Positions 45,151 to 57,049 are shown, counted from the stretch's first letter. The stretch: DNA of 64,000 nucleotides from Trichobilharzia szidati (GCA_944472155.2 OX235274.1:31494052-31558051); one strand, 5' to 3'. Notes: a model not told the origin generated them from the sequence alone. A program made the numbers and translations.

Positions 45151-45795
45151 TCTAAATATTTTTTGGCTCATAATCTAAACAAAGGCAAATAAATCTGCGG
45201 GTTCAGCCCATGAAAGTTTACACATAAGGTAGTAATTATGACCGTTTATCCATGAGTCCATTTGTATTCAGCTAGTTTAAAGAATATTATTACACGCATG
45301 AACAAGTGGTTGACACCGGTTTTTCAGATCGAGATGAGAAAAATCGGTTATACTGCATCGGAGATTCCTCAAAACAAACCAACTGTAACAGTTGTCTCGA
45401 TAATTCTAGTAAAGTGCTTTTGAAGATACTACTGGTGCAGATGATTCATGTGGATGTCAATGTCTTACGAATTAAATTGTTACGGAGAATACAAAATAAG
45501 CCAACTGCAGATTTCTTCTGGGTGAAATCAACGACAAACACCACCCATTGAAGCATGTGAAGAAACCGTCTGAATATTCTGACACATCGTTTGCTTGTGT
45601 GAAATGACACTCACTCTTCTAGAGGGCAGAAGGTAAAATAAGTAGTTAAGAGGTCTAATAATTTACAAGGTTAAAAGTTTTGAAGAGTTCAGAATTAATC
45701 ACTCGAGAATTTTATTATGATGTGATATGTTATCCACTATGGGAAAGACGCATTGAGCCTTTATTATCTACCTCTACAATTTTATCCCTACTATT
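45151..45795. other. non-coding DNA
   Basis: An 81-codon plus frame at 45306-45551 has no motif. Confidence 0.4.
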
Positions 45796-46205
45796 ATCTT
45801 CTTCAGTTCCAAGTAGAAAATAGGGCTTCAACAGCGCATGTCCATTTCATCTTTTTTTCCTGCAGTCCTGTTTAACTGGCTTCACGACTGCCCTTAAGAT
45901 GTTATCTCCTCACACGACCTCTTCCATGTCACTCTCGGACAGATGCCCAGCTCTTCGTTTACCATTAGGGCTGCCCTGAAGGGCCTTCATTGCTCGAGAA
46001 GTCACTCAACGGTCCTCTCAGTATGTGCTCAGTCCATCTTCATTTCTTTCGGCATATTCTTCAGGCAGTAGGTTGTTGCTTGGTTCGTTTCCAGAGCTCC
46101 TTGTTGCTTATCTTTTCTGGCCGTCTGATCTTCTTCACTATTTTTTTATTTGACTGTCTCCTCAACACAGCTTTGTCCATAGCAATGTAGTCACATTTCC
46201 GCTGT
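45796..46205 (-). mobile_element. RTE-type LINE, 3' fragment
   Basis: Reverse complement of the RTE end: 'ttccaagtagaaaatagggc' at the tail side, then the C-terminal block ('tccatgtcactctcggacag') to about 46205. Confidence 0.7.
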
Positions 46206-46699
46206 TTTTATTTTAAGTGTACTTTTCCGTCAATCACCACTGGTGAAATAGCCTAATGACAGACAGAGGAAACAAAGTAGGATGTTGCATAAAATGCATC
46301 AGTTTACCTTGTCACAGAATGAGAATGCAAACGAGCACTAACATAGGAAAAAGAGATGTTATGCAAATACAACGAGCAAAAACGTCATAGAAAGAGAGAA
46401 ATTCGATGAAAACGTGAAACATTTTCTATAAAGTGAAAGATGGCAAGCAGCAAATACACCTAGGTTACTGTGCATGATTTTACACATTTCACTGAATCAA
46501 AAACACTTAGAAAACACTGACCAGACAGTTAGTACCTATCTAGATAACTCAGAATAACTGTCGCTAACTCTACGGTTCTATTCCATATTTTGATCTGACA
46601 TGTCTTAACTCTTTTTTAAGGTATTCCACCTTCAGCTAACATTGATTATCGAGAAGACAATGCTTTGACATGCGTAATACACATTCTAGACAATGCAGG
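46206..46699. other. non-coding DNA
   Basis: Nothing recognised. Confidence 0.4.
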
Positions 46700-47420
46700 T
46701 ACATGATCGTATCGATTGACTTTCCCTGTTTATCTAATAGTTCGCGTCCAACATTCAGCCGTTACCTTTCTTGACGCATGTAACAGGATGATGATACCTA
46801 TTGTGAAAAAATCCTATAACCCTTTTACACCTTTCAGCTGTTGGTATTCGAATGGCTTAATTTTTCGTACACATGATTCCTCGGCAAGTACTCCAACATT
46901 ATCTCAGTTTTCAATTTGATTTCTTTGTTCGACGAATATTGATAGAAGAAAACAACTTGTGCACTGTAGTAGAATTTTAACCCTCTCCCACCCAACTGTG
47001 TGGTTGTGTGTTAATGCATGCATTGCAATTGCTGAGCTTTTTTCTAAATTACTTATCTTCTCGGAGTCAACCATTCTTCCACTAGCTAAATTCTTATGTT
47101 CTGACAATCTGACTACCCCGAACCTACTAGTTTGACCTATGTACTTGACTCAAGTCACAATCATTGCAAGGTATTTTGTAAATCATATTATTATTTTGTT
47201 TAATTGGGTCCACCTGTTCTTTTAGCCTACAGAGCTTGTCCTATATGAGTGAGTTTGCAGATTTGAATGCCACCCTAATTCCTACTTTATTATGAATTCT
47301 ACGTAGGGTCTCAGATATTCCCTCCTTATTTGGTAAAACTGTAGATGCCCTTTATTCTTCCTTATTTATGTTATCATTATTAGTTTCCTCATAATTGCAG
47401 AGTATGGATTAACACACGAC
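46700..47420 (-). pseudogene. Penelope-like element: linker and GIY-YIG endonuclease remnant
   Basis: Minus strand from 47400: linker 'VLPNKEGISETLRRIHNKVG' then 'IRVAFKSANSL', then 'NNMIYKIPCNDCDLS', the start of the GIY-YIG fold, then 'SSAIAMHALTHNHTVGWERV' with the conserved H-x-x-x-H region. Stops separate the pieces. It is a different lineage from the 31.4 and 55.5 kb remnants by residue choice. No RT part remains. Confidence 0.7.
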
Positions 47421-47883
47421 CACATAATATGGGGGGGGGGAGGATTAAAATTCTAAGAAATAATATAGTTGGGTGGAGAGAGAGGTTGATTACTGGATCC
47501 TGCATGGTTCATCGAGTCTACACCCAACACAACACATGCAATAGAAATGACTCATCACTCATACCGGAAATATGGAAAATACTACTGCCAGTCAAGTCAA
47601 GCGATGAATTGAAATAATGGAATTATATAAACGAAGTTAGAAAGTTGTGTGAGTGAATGCCTTGATATGATTATGAGTGGCGATAAATTGTGCTGTATAA
47701 CACTGAGAATTTATCAAAATAAATTTCACCCACAATTCAATTCGACAAATATTCACTTCCTAAAAATCAAATTCATTTAAGAAAAGATCAAGTTTAAGTG
47801 GAGTCACTTTGATAACTCCTCCAGTCAGTAACTAAAAGTCTATTGCAAATGAAGAAATGTAAGTTATTTTTGTAAAAAATTTT
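47421..47883. other. non-coding DNA with a G12 run
   Basis: A homopolymer of twelve G (47430-47441) interrupts AT-rich DNA. No gene. Confidence 0.4.
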
Positions 47884-48237
47884 GTGAAATACACAGAAAT
47901 GTTTTCAAGTGGTAATGAATCGACAGATGACGAAAGACTTGGTAAAGGAATGTCAACTGGCAATTCGGTATCTCTGTATAGCCAAATAATGTACACCTTA
48001 GCTTCTATGCCCCATTTGCACAGATCTTCTGTGTTGTACCTGCTACTTCTGGCCTTCATATTGTGTTTCTTTGTGTTCCTTTCACGTCTCTCATGTATCG
48101 CCAGAACGGTGTATCGTTTGTCTTATCTGACGTCAAATGTATCTCCCTGCTATTTGGTGTTTTTATACCGACGAAAGTCTCTTTATATACTACTGATAAA
48201 TCTTATCAGTAGCACACACCACAGTATGACGAAATAA
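47884..48237 (+). CDS. hypothetical small membrane protein ORF
   Basis: 117 codons. An acidic/serine start ('SSGNESTDDERLGKGMSTGN') is followed by a strong hydrophobic segment ('SSVLYLLLLAFILCFFVFLS'), the layout of a single-pass or first-exon membrane protein. Not recognised. The region after the membrane segment is less protein-like, and a splice donor could lie near 48100 ('aacggtgtat'). It may be a first coding exon; no partner exon is visible. Confidence 0.3.
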   Translation: MKYTEMFSSGNESTDDERLGKGMSTGNSVSLYSQIMYTLASMPHLHRSSVLYLLLLAFILCFFVFLSRLSCIARTVYRLSYLTSNVSPCYLVFLYRRKSLYILLINLISSTHHSMTK

Positions 48238-48984
48238 TTCATTAAAAAAATGGTATAATCACCAGTAAGTGCATAGACAGATGGTGAGCTTCATTCACTG
48301 GTAACACTAGTGTGTGTTTGTCAAAAATTACCTGTCAGTCTATAAACAGCGATAGATAATGAGGCATAAACAGTCATGATTGTAAAAAGGCATGTCTTTC
48401 TCACTTCCCCCTCTAAACTACAGGCATTCATCATCATTAGTTTGCTTATATTCTTCTGATTAGATGGACAGAAGATTTTATAGACCAGTATACACCAAAA
48501 AGTATTCATTGTTGGACATACTACACACTAAAGTAAACAATAGACAGTGTGTGAACTAGATAGAGATCTGAGTTTTGTCAAATAGTTTAAGATAAACAAA
48601 CTGAACAAAGAAAACTGATCCATGCGTAGTTAGACGAAGCAGTGAGAGAAATGTTTAACGTTGTTGTTGTTCTTCTTTTTCTTCACATAGATGGCATACA
48701 TGCATTTAAATATGGACCTCTTTATCTTCCTATTTTAAATGTATGCTTAGCTTGATCCTCTCTGGAAAATCGCATACATCTATGATTATTTATTGTGTAA
48801 ACTTTATACACGTTGTAAGGCAAAAGAAGAGAAAGAGAATGTGAAAGTTCTTTGGGCATTTCAAGGAAATGCTTGGAAGGTTTCTAAGACACTGAAATCT
48901 CATAGGGGATTTTGGCCTATGACTAAAGCCGAAGTTATGATTTTAAATCTTACTATATGTAACAATAACCTCGCCTAGATTACT
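48238..48984. other. non-coding DNA
   Basis: A 61-codon plus frame at 48793-48978 has no motif; the rest is AT-rich. Confidence 0.4.
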
Positions 48985-51900
48985 AGGTCACTAGTATTCT
49001 AGCCGGTCTCAAGCCCGGATAAAGAGGGAGGGTTGGGGCGTGGTGCTAGCAACTCCACCCCCAAAACTTAACCAAATTGCTACAAAACTTCAACGCACAA
49101 ATATATTCAAAATTCTAAAAATACAAACAATAACCTTATTTTTCGCTGGAATCGGGGGAGTGAAATGACGCAGGCTGGTGAAAGCCTTCGGGAAGCCAGT
49201 CAGCCGATGTGCCTTCTTTCGATGAAAGCAAAAATAAGGATGGGGACGTGGGATGTTCGTACAATGTACGAAACTGGAAAGGCTTCCTAGGTAACCGCAG
49301 AAATGAGAAGATATAAAGTAGAAGTGTTGGGAATCTGCGAGAGCAGATAGAACGGATGTGGAAGGTGCCAACTACCAACTGGAGAGACAATAATCTACTC
49401 CGGTCACCCAGAGGACAACCATGAGCACACCGAGGGAGTAGCCATCATGATGTCACCAACAGCGGCTAAAGCTCTCATGCAGTGGGAACCAATCTCCTCC
49501 AGGATAATGACAGCCAGGTTCAACTCAAAAGGAAGGAAGGTTACAATAATTCAATGCTACCCTCCTACAAACGTCTCAGAGCGACAAAAGAAGGAGGATT
49601 TCTACAGTCAACTACAAAGATTAATGGACAACATCCCAAAGAGCGATATCAAAATCCTGATGGATGATATGAGTGCGAAACTGGTAGTTGACAATACAGG
49701 AATAGAACTCACCATGGGTCGTGAGGCCCTCGGTGAAATGAACGACAATGGTGAACTCTTCTCAGACTTCTGCGCCTTCAATGATTTGGTGATTGGTGGC
49801 AGTGTCTTCAAACACAGGGATATACACAAGGCAACATGGATTTTACCAGATGGACACACCAAAAACCAGATAGACTTTATTTCAATCTCAAGGAATTGGA
49901 GACGGAGCCTACTGGACACAAGATCGAGGAGAGGAGCAGATGTGGGTTCAGACCACTATCTAGTACAAGGGACTTTCAAGGTGAAGCTAAAAGCCTCGAG
50001 GATACCTGGGGATAGGCCACAATGCAAGTTCAACACTCAAAAACTGAAGGACACAACCACATAGGACACTTTCACTGCAACTGTCAGAGCAAAGCAGGAA
50101 ACACTACGTGGAATCACTGAGGAATCATGCGTGGAAGACCATTGGAACTCTCTGATGGTGATTTTCAACGAGGTGTGTTCAACGGTTTTAGGAAGACAGA
50201 AGAGACAAGACAAGGAATGACTCTCAACGGGCACTTGGAAGCTCATAGAGGAGAGGAGAATGGTGAAGGAGAAAATGATTCAATGCAAAGACGGACAAGA
50301 GAAGGAGACGCTGAGCTCAACTTACACAGCACTGGACAAAGAAGTGAAGAAGAGTGCTAGGAAGGACAAAAGACAATTCTACTACAACCTGGCCACTGAA
50401 GCTGAGAAGGCAGCAGGCAAAAGGGACCTGAGGGCATTATATCAGATAACCAAGTCTCTATCCGGGAAGAGATCAACACAAGTGACACCTATAAAAGACA
50501 GCCAAGGGAACCCAATTACCAAAGAAGAAAGACAAATTAAACAATGGGCGGACCACTTCAAAGGACTCTTGAACCGATCACCAACTGCAACTCGTCCAGA
50601 AATACAAACAACAGCGCGTACACAACTGCAAGTTGACACCACTCCTCCAACGAAAGCTGAAGTCTTGAATGCAATCAAGCCTCTGGAAGCTGGAAAAGCA
50701 GCTGGACCAGATGAAAAACCCCCGGAAGCACTGTAAGCGAACCCAGAGACGACAGCAGATATGCTAATTCCATTATTGCAAAAAGTCTGGAAAGAGGGAA
50801 AGGTGCCTACTGACTGGAGGAAAGGTTACCTTGTGAAACTACTCAAGACGGGCGACCTAGGACTCTGCAAGAACTGGCGAGGAATCATGCTCCTGTCGAC
50901 GCCAAGTAAAATTCTGAGTCACATCATCCTGGAGAGAATAAAGGACGCACCGGATACAGAATTCCGACCAGAACAAGCTGGTTTCAGGAAAGGCAAATCA
51001 TGTTCTGACCAAATCGCAACTCTACGCATCATCATCGAACAAAGCATGGAATGGCAATCAAACCTCTACCTCAACTTTATAGACTTTGAGAAAGCCTTCG
51101 ACAGCGTTGACTGCAAAGTAATTTGGAAACTACTCAAGTACTACGGCGTACCCCAAATATTCATCAGCCTTATTCCACAGCTGTACGACAACGGCACATG
51201 TCAAGTGATCCACAACGGAAAACTCAGCCAGGCGTTTGCAGTAAACACAGGAGTGAGACAATGGTGCTTATTATCACCAATGATATTTCTAATTGTGGTG
51301 GACTGGATTATGCGTCAGACAGTGGGAAACGAGAAGACAGGGATATCCTGGACCGACGTGAAGAACCTAAAAGACCTGGATTTCGCGGGTGATCTATGCT
51401 TCATGTCACACAGAATCGAAGACTTACAAGTGAAAACTGACAAACTGGTCGAAGAAGTAGCAAAGACAGGACTCCAGGTGAACGTAGATAAGATGGATGT
51501 TGTGGAAATAACCAACCAACAACAACAACAGCAACATCCAGCGCCAATCACCATTAACGGGAGGGATTTGAAAGAGGTTACTGCATTCACCTATCTAGGG
51601 AGCATTGTCTCAGCTACAGGCAGTCTGAACGGACGAGGATGTCAAATCGAGAATCGGGAAGGCGATAAACACATTCATCAACCTAAAACCAATCTGGAAA
51701 TCTAAGTCACTCAGCATCAACAACAAAATTCGGATTTTCAATACAAACGTCAAGTCAGTCAGTTCTTCTATACGGATCAGAAACGTGGCGGGTCACAAAG
51801 AATATTTGCAACAGCCTGTTGCAGACCTTTATCAACAACTGTCTTCGCTCTATACTCAAGATCAGATGGCCGGAAAGAATCACAAACAAGAAACTATGGG

Positions 51901-52206
51901 AACAAACAAAACAATAGCCGATCGCCCAAAAAATATGCAGGAGAAAGTGGAGATGGGTTGGACACTCGCTGAGGAGGCCACTGGGTGACATCGCGCGTCA
52001 GGCCGTTGAGTGGAACCCGAAATGGAAGTGGCGAGTGGGACGTCCAAGGGTGACATGGAGGAGATCGTGTGAAGAGGAGCTGAAACAGTATGGACTAACA
52101 TGGGTGCAGGTGAAAAGTACAGCAGAAGACAGAAGCAAGTGGAGACGTGCAGTTGAAGCCCTATGTTCCACTAGGAACCCAAGGGAACAATAAACAATAA
52201 TAACAA
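48985..52206 (+). mobile_element. RTE-type LINE (SR2/SR3-like), nearly full length, decayed
   Basis: About 3.2 kb in plus orientation. 5' leader with 'gccggtctcaagcccggata' and 'gttggggcgtggtgctagca', coding region 49216-51990, short 3' UTR, end 'gccctatgttccactaggaa' and AATAA-type tail. It is the reference copy for the other RTE fragments in this window (1-147, 26.3, 34.8, 39.1, 42.3, 45.8, 61.4, 62.6 kb). Confidence 0.85.
49216..51990 (+). pseudogene. RTE endonuclease/reverse transcriptase, broken
   Basis: Most pieces share one frame. The endonuclease starts near 49230 ('RMGTWDVRTMYETGKAS'), loses frame, resumes at 49447-50064 ('KVTIIQCYPPTN', 'DIKILMDDMSAKL', 'TWILPDGHTKNQIDFI', 'GADVGSDHYLV'); the catalytic 'GDFNAK'-type block reads 'MDDMSAK', so the Asn is lost. 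In-frame stops at 50062-50064, near 50218 and near 50736. RT pieces are 50260-50736 ('EVLNAIKPLEAGKAAGPDE') and 50761-51705 ('NWRGIMLLSTPSKILSHIIL', 'LNFIDFEKAFDSVD', 'TGVRQWCLLSPMIF'), with the catalytic block as 'FAGDLCF' instead of F-ADD. A frameshift near 51640 ends the sense frame. Clearly inactive. Confidence 0.85.
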
Positions 52207-52365
52207 GTGAGAGCTGTGCATGAATATATACTTTGGATTATTACTTTACAGGTAAATCCAGTATGAAGAAAAAAGCATTTTGAAATTGAATACTCTGAAA
52301 ATACTTGTAACATATGTTCGCATAGTGTCTGAAATAAAGCTTTATTATTATTATTACTCTGTCTC
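52207..52365 (+). mobile_element. possible LINE 3' end stub
   Basis: 'gaaataaagctttattatta' at 52330-52350 looks like the 3' end of a CR1-group LINE; nothing coding upstream. Severely truncated copy or chance. Confidence 0.35.
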
Positions 52366-52879
52366 TAAGTAGCATTATTTGTGGTGGACAAAGAGTGTAT
52401 TTATACAATGTTTATATTTCCTTTATCCAGCTGAGTAATTTAACTGTAATGGCGACGTGGAAGAACTGAATGACAGTGAGATGATCAACAATGTGTCTCA
52501 ATGGCACGAAATATTCTAAATATTATACCGTATTCAAATCATGATGGGATTAGAGGGCTGATTTATAGATTCACTAAACAGACTATTTTTTTTCAAGAAT
52601 GTTCCAAATTTCAATTAACTAATGACTTTGTATTTGATATAGATAATTTACTAATCGATGTGTTACACAACATAAAATACACGAAACTCTAACTGTCAGA
52701 AGAGTCCGTTAAAAAATACTGATTTCATAAATAATATTACAAATTAGCAGGTTTAATCCATTTACTATCTATCGACGAATTCTGCTGTTCAAAGATGATA
52801 AAGTATAGTTTCAAATGGGACTTATAATTAGAGCTTCACGTGGAATAAGATTTCTGTCAAACAATCGATAGGAATTTGA
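52366..52879. other. non-coding DNA
   Basis: A 63-codon plus frame at 52501-52692 has no motif. Confidence 0.4.
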
Positions 52880-53565
52880 TGAGTTTCAAGATTTAGTCAT
52901 GAACTGACATTGTTCAGGGGACCTCGGAGTACTGGAAAGCCAGTTGTTTTGTCAGGCTACTTCAACAGTATACACCCACCATCAGAGATCGAACAAGGCT
53001 AGCGAGCTCATAGACCATTAAGCCACTGGGACCCGATCCAACGGCACTCTATGAATTCCAACTTCTGCCAATTCATGATATGGCGCAACTATTAGCCAGT
53101 GTCATTGCTGACGAGTATTTGTTCTCAAACCCGACCTGCTGTACCCCACTGCCAGTCACGACTTCCCACTAGGACTCAGGTAACTACCTACCTGAATAAG
53201 GCCAGTCACTAGTGAGCATCAGACTAATATTCAAGTGTTGGTTACAGGAATATGATTGGTTCAGGATTTCATCATGAACTGACATCGGTTAGAGGACAAA
53301 CACTCACCAGTGATGACATTCACTAGGGGGCACGCCATATCATGAATTGGTAGAAGTTGGAATTCACGGGACGGTCACTGAATCGAGTGGTTCCCAGTGG
53401 CTTAATGGTCTGCGAGGTGGGTTGGAACTCTGGTTGTGGGTGCATACTGATGAAGTGTCGCGAACTAGGAAGAAACAGCTGTCCAGTACTCCTAGGTTTT
53501 CCAATGGTCCCCTAACCGATGTCAATTCATTATGGAATCCTGAATCCGTAGGAAGTTGCACCATT
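52880..53565. mobile_element. hammerhead SINE, tandem plus inverted pair
   Basis: A full minus unit (52880-53232) is followed directly, in the same orientation, by the 3' end of another (53233-53293: 'ggttcaggatttcatcatga'), which is then joined to a plus unit (53294-53560) with hammerhead at 53446-53495. The minus-minus junction keeps 'ttcaagtgttggtt' as in tandem SM-alpha-type arrays. Confidence 0.75.
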
Positions 53566-54224
53566 TAAATCCTGGATCTCTGAACTTAACATTATACTCC
53601 AATTTCTATAAAATGTTTTCCGAAGCCGTCATGTTTTAGATAAGACTGTCAGTGTGAAATGACAGTTATTGTTGCCGGCCCAAATATGTTTGCTGTAAAA
53701 TATATAGCAAAAGTGAATAGACGGTTAAGACTGATCCTTGATGTCTTCTTAGATCAAGAAAGGATGCATGACGGCCTGCTTGAATCACTAGGATACCTGC
53801 ATTTCTGTCCAACTCAATGCATCATATGTGACGCAATAATTACATGGAAAATCCCACCTGAACGATTTAATCTCAATATTTGTACTTATTTGGATGTTTC
53901 AACTCATGTTGTAATCATTATCCGTCTCCTGCTGGACTGCATATCATATCGTATGCTGATTTGATCCCTATTATTTGTCTTTATCCTTGTTTAATCTCTC
54001 TTTTTGATGCTTTTCCCTGCGTTTGTGCGATTTATTGATAATGTGTTGTCTATTGATGTGGCTTTGTTTGAGTGAAGGAAAGTCATTTTGATCTTGGACT
54101 GTCCGCGGGAAGCATTGGTGTATGATTCTTGCTGACAGTGGTTTTGATCCCATCTTGCTGAAAATATTCTACTGAATTGGAAGATACTTCTTACAGCTGA
54201 ATTTTGATAATTTAATTTTAGATT
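53566..54224. other. non-coding DNA, one hypothetical frame
   Basis: A 101-codon plus frame (53659-53964) includes 'LDVFLDQERMHDGLLESLGY'; unrecognised, no intron signals checked with confidence. Confidence 0.3.
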
Positions 54225-54530
54225 TTTCTGTCGACTGATTGGACTGAAGTGCTCGGTCTCAGGTTGACATGCCGGCTTCTTGTGCAGATGCTTCGACGAT
54301 GTCTGGGCATGCAATTAAAATTTAATTGGTGGATGATGACTAGCAGTGGAATCCAGAATGCGCATTTCGACTGTCTTATTTGGGAATCGTCAGCTGGATG
54401 TACCTGCACTTCTCAGTGAGTGATGATGTTCCCACCAAGGCTCGAACCCAGAGCCCATAGTTTCAAACGGCAAAGTGTTATCCACTAGACCACTTGGGCC
54501 ACGGGATAATCTAAAATTCGACTGGATAAT
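54225..54530 (-). mobile_element. second ribozyme SINE family, minus copy
   Basis: From right to left: tRNA-like head 54420-54505 on the minus strand ('cccaagtggtctagtggata' A box; 'gggttcgagcctt' B box), spacer 'ggtgggaacatcatcactca', ribozyme-like core 54352-54399, and the 'accgaagtgctcgg'-type block at 54240. Forms an inverted pair with 54550-54740. Confidence 0.75.
54352..54399 (-). ncRNA. hammerhead ribozyme motif, class 2
   Basis: Minus strand: ATCCAG, CTGACGA core (fits CUGANGA), stem-loop around 'ttcccaaataagacagtc', GAAA, palindromic 'tgcgca' as stem III, ATT triplet (NUH), then CTGGAT pairing with ATCCAG as a 6 bp stem I. The only class 2 copy here with the core intact. Confidence 0.6.
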
Positions 54531-54549
54531 TAATATGACCCGTTGCAAA

Positions 54550-54740
54550 GAGGTTGCTCTCATGACCCAAGTGGTCTAGTGGATAACTCTTCGGCGTTTG
54601 AAACTATGGGCACTGGGTTCGAGCCTTGGTGGGAACATCATCACTCACTGGGGAATGCAGGCACATCCAGTGACGAGTCCCGAATAGGATGAAATGCGCA
54701 TCCTGGATTCCATTGCTAGTCACCATCCACCAGTTAAATT
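54550..54740 (+). mobile_element. second ribozyme SINE family, plus copy
   Basis: tRNA-like head with 'cccaagtggtctagtggata' and 'gggttcgagccttggtggga', then the ribozyme region 54665-54708 in which one core base is missing (ATCCAG followed by TGACGA), ATC triplet and CTGGAT. Ends 'ccatccaccagttaaa'. Confidence 0.75.
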
Positions 54741-55539
54741 CGAATTTTGATTAACTTACTTAAAAAGTTATGTTGTCTGTATAGCTGGCTAACGGTACTT
54801 TTGAGATAATTTAGAGTTCTCAGTGTTATCAGTGTTGAGCAGAACCATAGATCTATCGGCAAATAATCGTCTTTTTACTCTCTTTGGAGCATTCTGTGGT
54901 AGTGCTTCGCTCAAAGATGTTTTGGACATCCAAACCGTAGGACACAGAGACCGGTTCCCTGCGTTTTGATCACTATCAGTAGGATTTGTTCATTATATCA
55001 TATTTTCTTTAGTCCTTGTTGTTTTTACCATTCAGTTATGTCCTTGAGTTGCGAAATATACTCATGACTTTTAAACTACCTGTGTTCATTTCTCGGAGAC
55101 GAAGGAGAAATACTGTAAGGTTTAGTCTACGCTTCAGACCGAATAGTCTGCAGTCAAATGACAGACTATAGATTGTTATTTTACTTGAAGATGCTAAATG
55201 AAGTTAAAATATAATGCAATCAATCACGTTGAGAATATCGTACACTTTGTCATCATTGTATCCAGAATAAAGATGTTTTTATCATATGATTATAAACTGA
55301 AAACACTTTTCCTAATCTGGAGATCTTAGTTAATTTTTATTAGTCCCCAGAGCTCAGTTTCTAAACGTAAGTTTACGACTTTGAATTCACTTATCATACT
55401 AAACATTTTCTCATATGATTCCCAATGTGAATGTACCACTGTTGTTATCAATGAATTCAAACTCTGTAAGTGTATCACTGTATTGCGGTATATTAGTGCC
55501 TGTTTTAAGGCTTATAAAAAACTGATTAAAAATACTGAT
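54741..55539. other. non-coding DNA
   Basis: Nothing recognised. Confidence 0.4.
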
Positions 55540-56285
55540 TAAAATTATTTAAAAGAACGGTTACTGAAAAAAGAATATTCTTTTCGATAACGCCTTCATC
55601 ATCAGGTTCTACAGTTATATATACATAACAGTGAATGAATGAATTAGTGTTATGAACAACAACATTAATGTTGTTTAAATAACATCGAATCAATAACAAT
55701 AGTATCAATGGATTATAGTTTTTATAGCATCAACATAACAATACACACTGAATATCAGAGAAATTAGGAAAGATAATAATAATACAAATTCATGAATTTA
55801 TAGTGTCCACTGAAGGCCTACCATGGCAGCAGTAGTGTCTGGGCTTGCTTCTTTTGCACACAAAGGACTGGTTGTTTCACGCGAATAGTGATAGCCTCCA
55901 CTGTTTGGAGTATGCGGTACCTCGATGTTTTTGGCAATTTATTTGGCACTCGGTAGATGATAGACAACGATTCTTCAATGCTGACTTTGTTGCAGATTTG
56001 GACCAAATGGTCTAATATCCAACTGTTAGCAGTTTTTACTACACCTTTACTTAGCCATAGTGGAATATGTTATCGAGCACGAAAAATCAAGTTCCTAGAG
56101 CAACAACCAATATAAATTGCTCCACCACAAGCGCAGTTGAATTGGTACATACAATCAGAAATGGCTATTCTAGGTACTTCATCTTTCAGCTGAGGAATCA
56201 CCATCGGTCGTGTAGAAAATAAGACTTGTAGTTTTCCAGCATTAAAAGTTCTATGAACTAATTTTCTTAACTTCTTCGTATTTTA
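55540..56285 (-). pseudogene. Penelope-like element: GIY-YIG endonuclease and 3' end
   Basis: Minus strand from 56285: linker 'KLVHRTFNAGKLQVLFSTRP', then the nuclease 'MYQFNCACGGAIYIGCCSRN' with 'HIPLWLSKGVV', one stop between, then 'NSWILDHLVQ', and 'LQTVEAITIRVKQPVLCVQK' carrying the conserved EA-I motif, ending 'TLLLPW' at the stop near 55818. The 3' non-coding end runs to about 55540 with 'cttcatcatcaggttctaca', shared with 21.1 kb. The CxC and GIYIG features match the nuclease of canonical Penelope elements. The RT is absent, so the copy is 5'-truncated. Confidence 0.78.
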
Positions 56286-56721
56286 TTTATTTTTATATTT
56301 CGTGGAAATAAGTTAAAAAATGGATCAGTTCATCGAAATACACTCGACTGAATGAAAACCTACTTATCTAAGAATAAATAATCGAGCATTAGAGCACCAG
56401 AAATTGACAGAATTCCCTGAATACGTCACTTTTATTTAAGTCTTAAATATTAACGAAAATTTCCTCCAGTGATCCTGTAAGAAAAATCCATGATAAGTAC
56501 TTTTCTCAGCAAGTAAGAATAGATTGAGCATGCTTATATTAAGTTAGGCTGAAAGAAGTAAATGAATATTTCGATATGACCATGAGAATCTTTCACGATT
56601 AGATTGAGAAGGAAAGTGGAATATATAGTACGTAATTTCACCTATTTTCAGGTTGGCTTTCTATTGATCACGTTGTACTGAAATGATCGGCCTCTGTTTA
56701 CGTATCTGCTGTTAGTGTGGA
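56286..56721. other. non-coding DNA with SINE trace
   Basis: 56655-56715 recalls the 'ttgattggaccgaagtgctc' start of the second ribozyme SINE. The rest is AT-rich. Confidence 0.35.
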
Positions 56722-57043
56722 TGTAACGACAAAAGACAAGGGCCAGGCAACAGATCGTTTATTGAGGAAATCAACAGATATTTATAGATTTTTATATACA
56801 TTACAATTCGTTATTGTTAGCAAAGAAACAGCGTCTTCTGATTGGTTGTTTTCTATCATCTCTTTGTGGCCATTTCTCTGAAGGTCAAACCAAATATCTG
56901 TGAATCGTATCCGCCCACGCAAGGCCTGCCGTGATTGGTTGTTGAGTTAGTCTTTGTTCTTTTCTCATAACCAAGATTTGGGATGTAAACATTGACGTAA
57001 ATTGTTGTCTACGAATTTTGGCTAGCAGACAGCTCTCACCACC
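56722..57043 (-). mobile_element. solo LTR (same family as 13491-13792)
   Basis: Starts TGTAACGACAAAAGAC, contains 'cagatcgtttattgaggaaa', ends 'agctctcaccac'. It shows the unbroken form of the LTR that is interrupted at 29.4 kb. No clear target duplication. Confidence 0.7.
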
Positions 57044-57049
57044 GGGATG

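Noticed and set aside
48985..49080. HDV-like ribozyme in the RTE 5' leader
   Set aside because: Such ribozymes are known in RTE-type elements and the leader is GC-rich, but I could not build the double-pseudoknot pairing by hand.
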